Source of the DNA: Candidatus Barnesiella excrementigallinarum
GTDB lineage: Bacteria > Bacteroidota > Bacteroidia > Bacteroidales > Barnesiellaceae
DNA: 64,000 bases
Direction: 5' to 3'
NCBI GenBank assembly: GCA_019114445.1
Contig: DXFL01000024.1
Location: forward strand, 1 to 64,000
Translations under genes and position numbers: made by a program
Shown here: positions 61,936 to 64,000 of the stretch, piece after piece
How positions within the stretch are numbered: the first letter of the stretch is position 1
Layout of the letters: every line of letters starts with the position of its first letter
The notes under the pieces: generated by a model
What the model was told of the DNA's origin: nothing
Databases searched by the model: none
Seen by the model: the letters and a program-made list of their open reading frames with translations, nothing else

Positions 61936-64000
61936 TTAGTCCTCGATAGCAGCTTGTGCGGCAGCTACGCGTGCGATGGGCACACGGTAGGGGCTACAAG
62001 ATACGTAGTTCATACCCAGTTTGGCGCAGAATTTAACCGACGAAGGTTCACCACCATGCTCGCCGCAGATACCTACTTTGAGGGCGGGTTTGGTCGAACG
62101 GCCTTTTTCTACACCCATGCGAACGAGTTGTCCCACACCTTTTTGGTCGAGTACTTCGAACGGATCGGTTTTGAGGATACCTTTTTCTTTGTAGATCTTC
62201 AAGAACTTGCCGGCGTCGTCGCGCGAGTAACCGAAGGTCATCTGTGTCAAGTCGTTGGTACCGAACGAGAAGAAGTCGGCTACCTCGGCAATTTGGTCGG
62301 CCGTAACGGCAGCACGGGGAACTTCGATCATCGTACCTACTTTGTAGGCTACCGTATCGCCGCGTTCTTCGAATACTTGTGCAGCTACACGGTGGATAAC
62401 CTCGGCTTGCATTCTCAACTCTTCAACCACGCCTACAAGGGGTACCATGATTTCGGGGTGAACGTCGATACCGCGAGCTTTTACATTCAAGGCTGCCTCG
62501 ATGATGGCACGGGCTTGCATTTCGGTAATCTCGGGATAGGTGCAACCCAAGCGGCAACCACGGTGTCCCAACATGGGGTTGAACTCGGCGAGCGAGTCGC
62601 AAGCCAGTTTTACCTCGTCGATAGTCATGCCCATCTCTTCGGCCAATTCTTTTTGGGTAGCCAATTGATGGGGTACGAATTCGTGTAGAGGAGGATCGAG
62701 CAGACGGATTGTCACGCCAAGACCGTCCATAGCTTCGAAGATACCTTCGAAGTCACCACGTTGCATGGGCAACAGTTTGTCGAGTGCGTGGCGACGTCCT
62801 TCTTCGTCTTTCGACAGAATCATTTCGCGCATGGCTTTGATACGGTCGCCTTCGAAGAACATGTGCTCGGTACGGCACAGACCGATACCTTTGGCACCGA
62901 ATTTGCGAGCTACGGCAGCGTCGCGCGGAGTGTCGGCATTGGTACGTACATCTACTTTGGTATATTTTTCGGCCAAGTTCATGATGGCTGCGAAATCGCC
63001 GCTCATGTCGGCATCTACGGTAGGTACTTGTCCGTCGTATACTTCACCGGTCGAACCGTTCAACGAGATCCAGTCGCCTTCTTTGTAAACTTTTCCACCC
63101 ATTTCTACGGTGCGGGCTTTGTAGTCTACTTTGATTTCGCCGGCACCCGATACGCAGCATTTACCCATACCGCGAGCCACTACGGCAGCGTGCGAGGTCA
63201 TACCGCCGCGAGCGGTGAGAATACCTTGTGCCACGTTCATACCGCGCAAGTCTTCGGGAGACGTTTCGATACGAACCATGATTACTTTTTTGCGTTTTTC
63301 GGCCCATGCTTCGGCGTCGTCGGCAAAGAATACGATTTGACCGGCAGCAGCACCCGGCGAAGCGGGCAAGCCTTTGGCAACCACTTTCACGCGTTTAACG
63401 GCGTCTTTGTCGAATACGGGGTGGAGCAACTCGTCGAGTTTTTGAGCTTCCATACGTTTTAAAGCGGTTTTCTCGTCGATGATACCGGCACGGAGCATAT
63501 CCATGGCGATTTTTACCATAGCGGCACCTGTACGTTTGCCGTTACGGGTTTGCAACAACCACAATTTACCGTCTTGAATGGTAAATTCGAGGTCTTGCAT
63601 ATCTTTAAAGTAGTCTTCGAGTTTTTGTTGAGTTTCGATAAGGTCTTTGGCGCATTCGGGCATCGACTCTTCGAGCGAAGGATATTTCGAAGCGCGAACC
63701 TCTTCGGAGATACCTTGCAAGGCGGCCCAGCGGCGCGAACCTTCGATGGTGATTTGTTGCGGCGTGCGTACACCGGCAACTACGTCCTCGCCTTGTGCAT
63801 TGATAAGGTATTCGCCGTTGAAGATGTCTTCGCCGGTAGCGGCGTCGCGGGTGAAGGCCACACCGGTAGCCGATGTGTTACCCATGTTACCGAATACCAT
63901 AGCTTGTACGTTTACGGCAGTACCCCATTCTTCGGGGATTTGGTTCATGCGGCGATAGAGGATAGCGCGCTCGTTCATCCAGCTGTCGAATACGGCGCAG
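61936..64000 (-). CDS. ppdK: Pyruvate, phosphate dikinase (C-terminal part; 5' end beyond window)
   Basis: About 688 residues are visible and the frame continues open past position 64000 (upstream reading [11 protein letters not shown]), so the true start lies outside; the full protein should be about 900 residues. It interconverts pyruvate, ATP and phosphate with PEP, AMP and pyrophosphate. Visible parts: end of the ATP-grasp domain, the phosphohistidine domain with the catalytic His in [18 protein letters not shown], and the PEP/pyruvate barrel ending in [32 protein letters not shown]. Terminator-like hairpin at 61881-61914. Confidence 0.96.
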   Translation of the reverse strand, partial: CAVFDSWMNERAILYRRMNQIPEEWGTAVNVQAMVFGNMGNTSATGVAFTRDAATGEDIFNGEYLINAQGEDVVAGVRTPQQITIEGSRRWAALQGISEEVRASKYPSLEESMPECAKDLIETQQKLEDYFKDMQDLEFTIQDGKLWLLQTRNGKRTGAAMVKIAMDMLRAGIIDEKTALKRMEAQKLDELLHPVFDKDAVKRVKVVAKGLPASPGAAAGQIVFFADDAEAWAEKRKKVIMVRIETSPEDLRGMNVAQGILTARGGMTSHAAVVARGMGKCCVSGAGEIKVDYKARTVEMGGKVYKEGDWISLNGSTGEVYDGQVPTVDADMSGDFAAIMNLAEKYTKVDVRTNADTPRDAAVARKFGAKGIGLCRTEHMFFEGDRIKAMREMILSKDEEGRRHALDKLLPMQRGDFEGIFEAMDGLGVTIRLLDPPLHEFVPHQLATQKELAEEMGMTIDEVKLACDSLAEFNPMLGHRGCRLGCTYPEITEMQARAIIEAALNVKARGIDVHPEIMVPLVGVVEELRMQAEVIHRVAAQVFEERGDTVAYKVGTMIEVPRAAVTADQIAEVADFFSFGTNDLTQMTFGYSRDDAGKFLKIYKEKGILKTDPFEVLDQKGVGQLVRMGVEKGRSTKPALKVGICGEHGGEPSSVKFCAKLGMNYVSCSPYRVPIARVAAAQAAIED

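Noticed and set aside
61533..61936. Riboswitch acting on the pyruvate phosphate dikinase gene
   Set aside because: The dikinase gene lies upstream of the riboswitch on the same strand and is separated by a hairpin; the downstream gene is the MetE-like one.

Overview
The window is chromosomal DNA from a member of the Bacteroidota, most likely order Bacteroidales. The evidence is the Bacteroidota-type promoter -7 element (TAnnTTTG) ahead of many genes, several secreted proteins with type IX secretion (T9SS) C-terminal sorting domains, paired MutA/MutB methylmalonyl-CoA mutase subunits, an unusual GT3-like glycogen synthase next to an alpha-glucan phosphorylase, and Bacteroidota-specific families such as DUF5686 and DUF4293. 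Serine is very often encoded by TCG, and the first feature is a tRNA-Ser with the matching CGA anticodon. A gut or oral anaerobe is a fair guess. The genus cannot be settled from the sequence; a Barnesiella-like organism is only a guess.

Layout. 1-8.2 kb: partial tRNA-Ser, a CYTH protein, a DUF5686 outer-membrane protein, a periplasmic M3 peptidase, an LTA-synthase-like sulfatase and a GNAT acetyltransferase. 8.2-13.3 kb (minus strand): a T9SS subtilase translationally coupled to a small lipoprotein, a TlpA-like thioredoxin lipoprotein, and a YtxH/holin-like/small-protein envelope operon. 13.5-22.2 kb: UvrA-family protein, DUF4293 protein, TPR proteins, PrmA, MtgA and an AT-rich HTH regulator. 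22.5-26.6 kb: mutA-mutB. 26.7-33.8 kb: two large T9SS cargo proteins (phosphodiester glycosidase and M6 peptidase), a small helical protein and a lipoprotein. 33.8-38.1 kb (minus): hexapeptide acetyltransferase and alpha/beta hydrolase, then a TPR-like protein with a membrane-anchored GNAT fusion.

38.4-46.4 kb (minus): core metabolism and translation (pgk; prfA-pyrF; glycogen synthase-glgP). 46.7-53.6 kb: small conserved protein, PlsC-like acyltransferase, nitrilase-family amidase, then on the minus strand a NatA/NatB-type ABC exporter with a lipoprotein, and dnaG. 53.6-57.1 kb is AT-rich and holds a candidate small RNA and two secreted T9SS-type proteins. 57.1-58.8 kb: GNAT, HHH-DUF3795 fusion and a second GNAT in one operon. 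58.8-60.2 kb: split ThrE-type exporter. 60.2-61.8 kb: a cobalamin riboswitch controlling a MetE-like protein that seems to have lost its zinc ligands. 61.9 kb to the end: pyruvate phosphate dikinase, cut by the window edge.

The most unusual items are (i) a lipoprotein whose C-terminal half aligns without gaps to the propeptide of the subtilase encoded directly downstream, (ii) the B12-riboswitch-controlled, zinc-site-less MetE paralogue, and (iii) a promoter-to-terminator small RNA candidate downstream of no gene. I see no transposon, prophage, CRISPR array or plasmid module.
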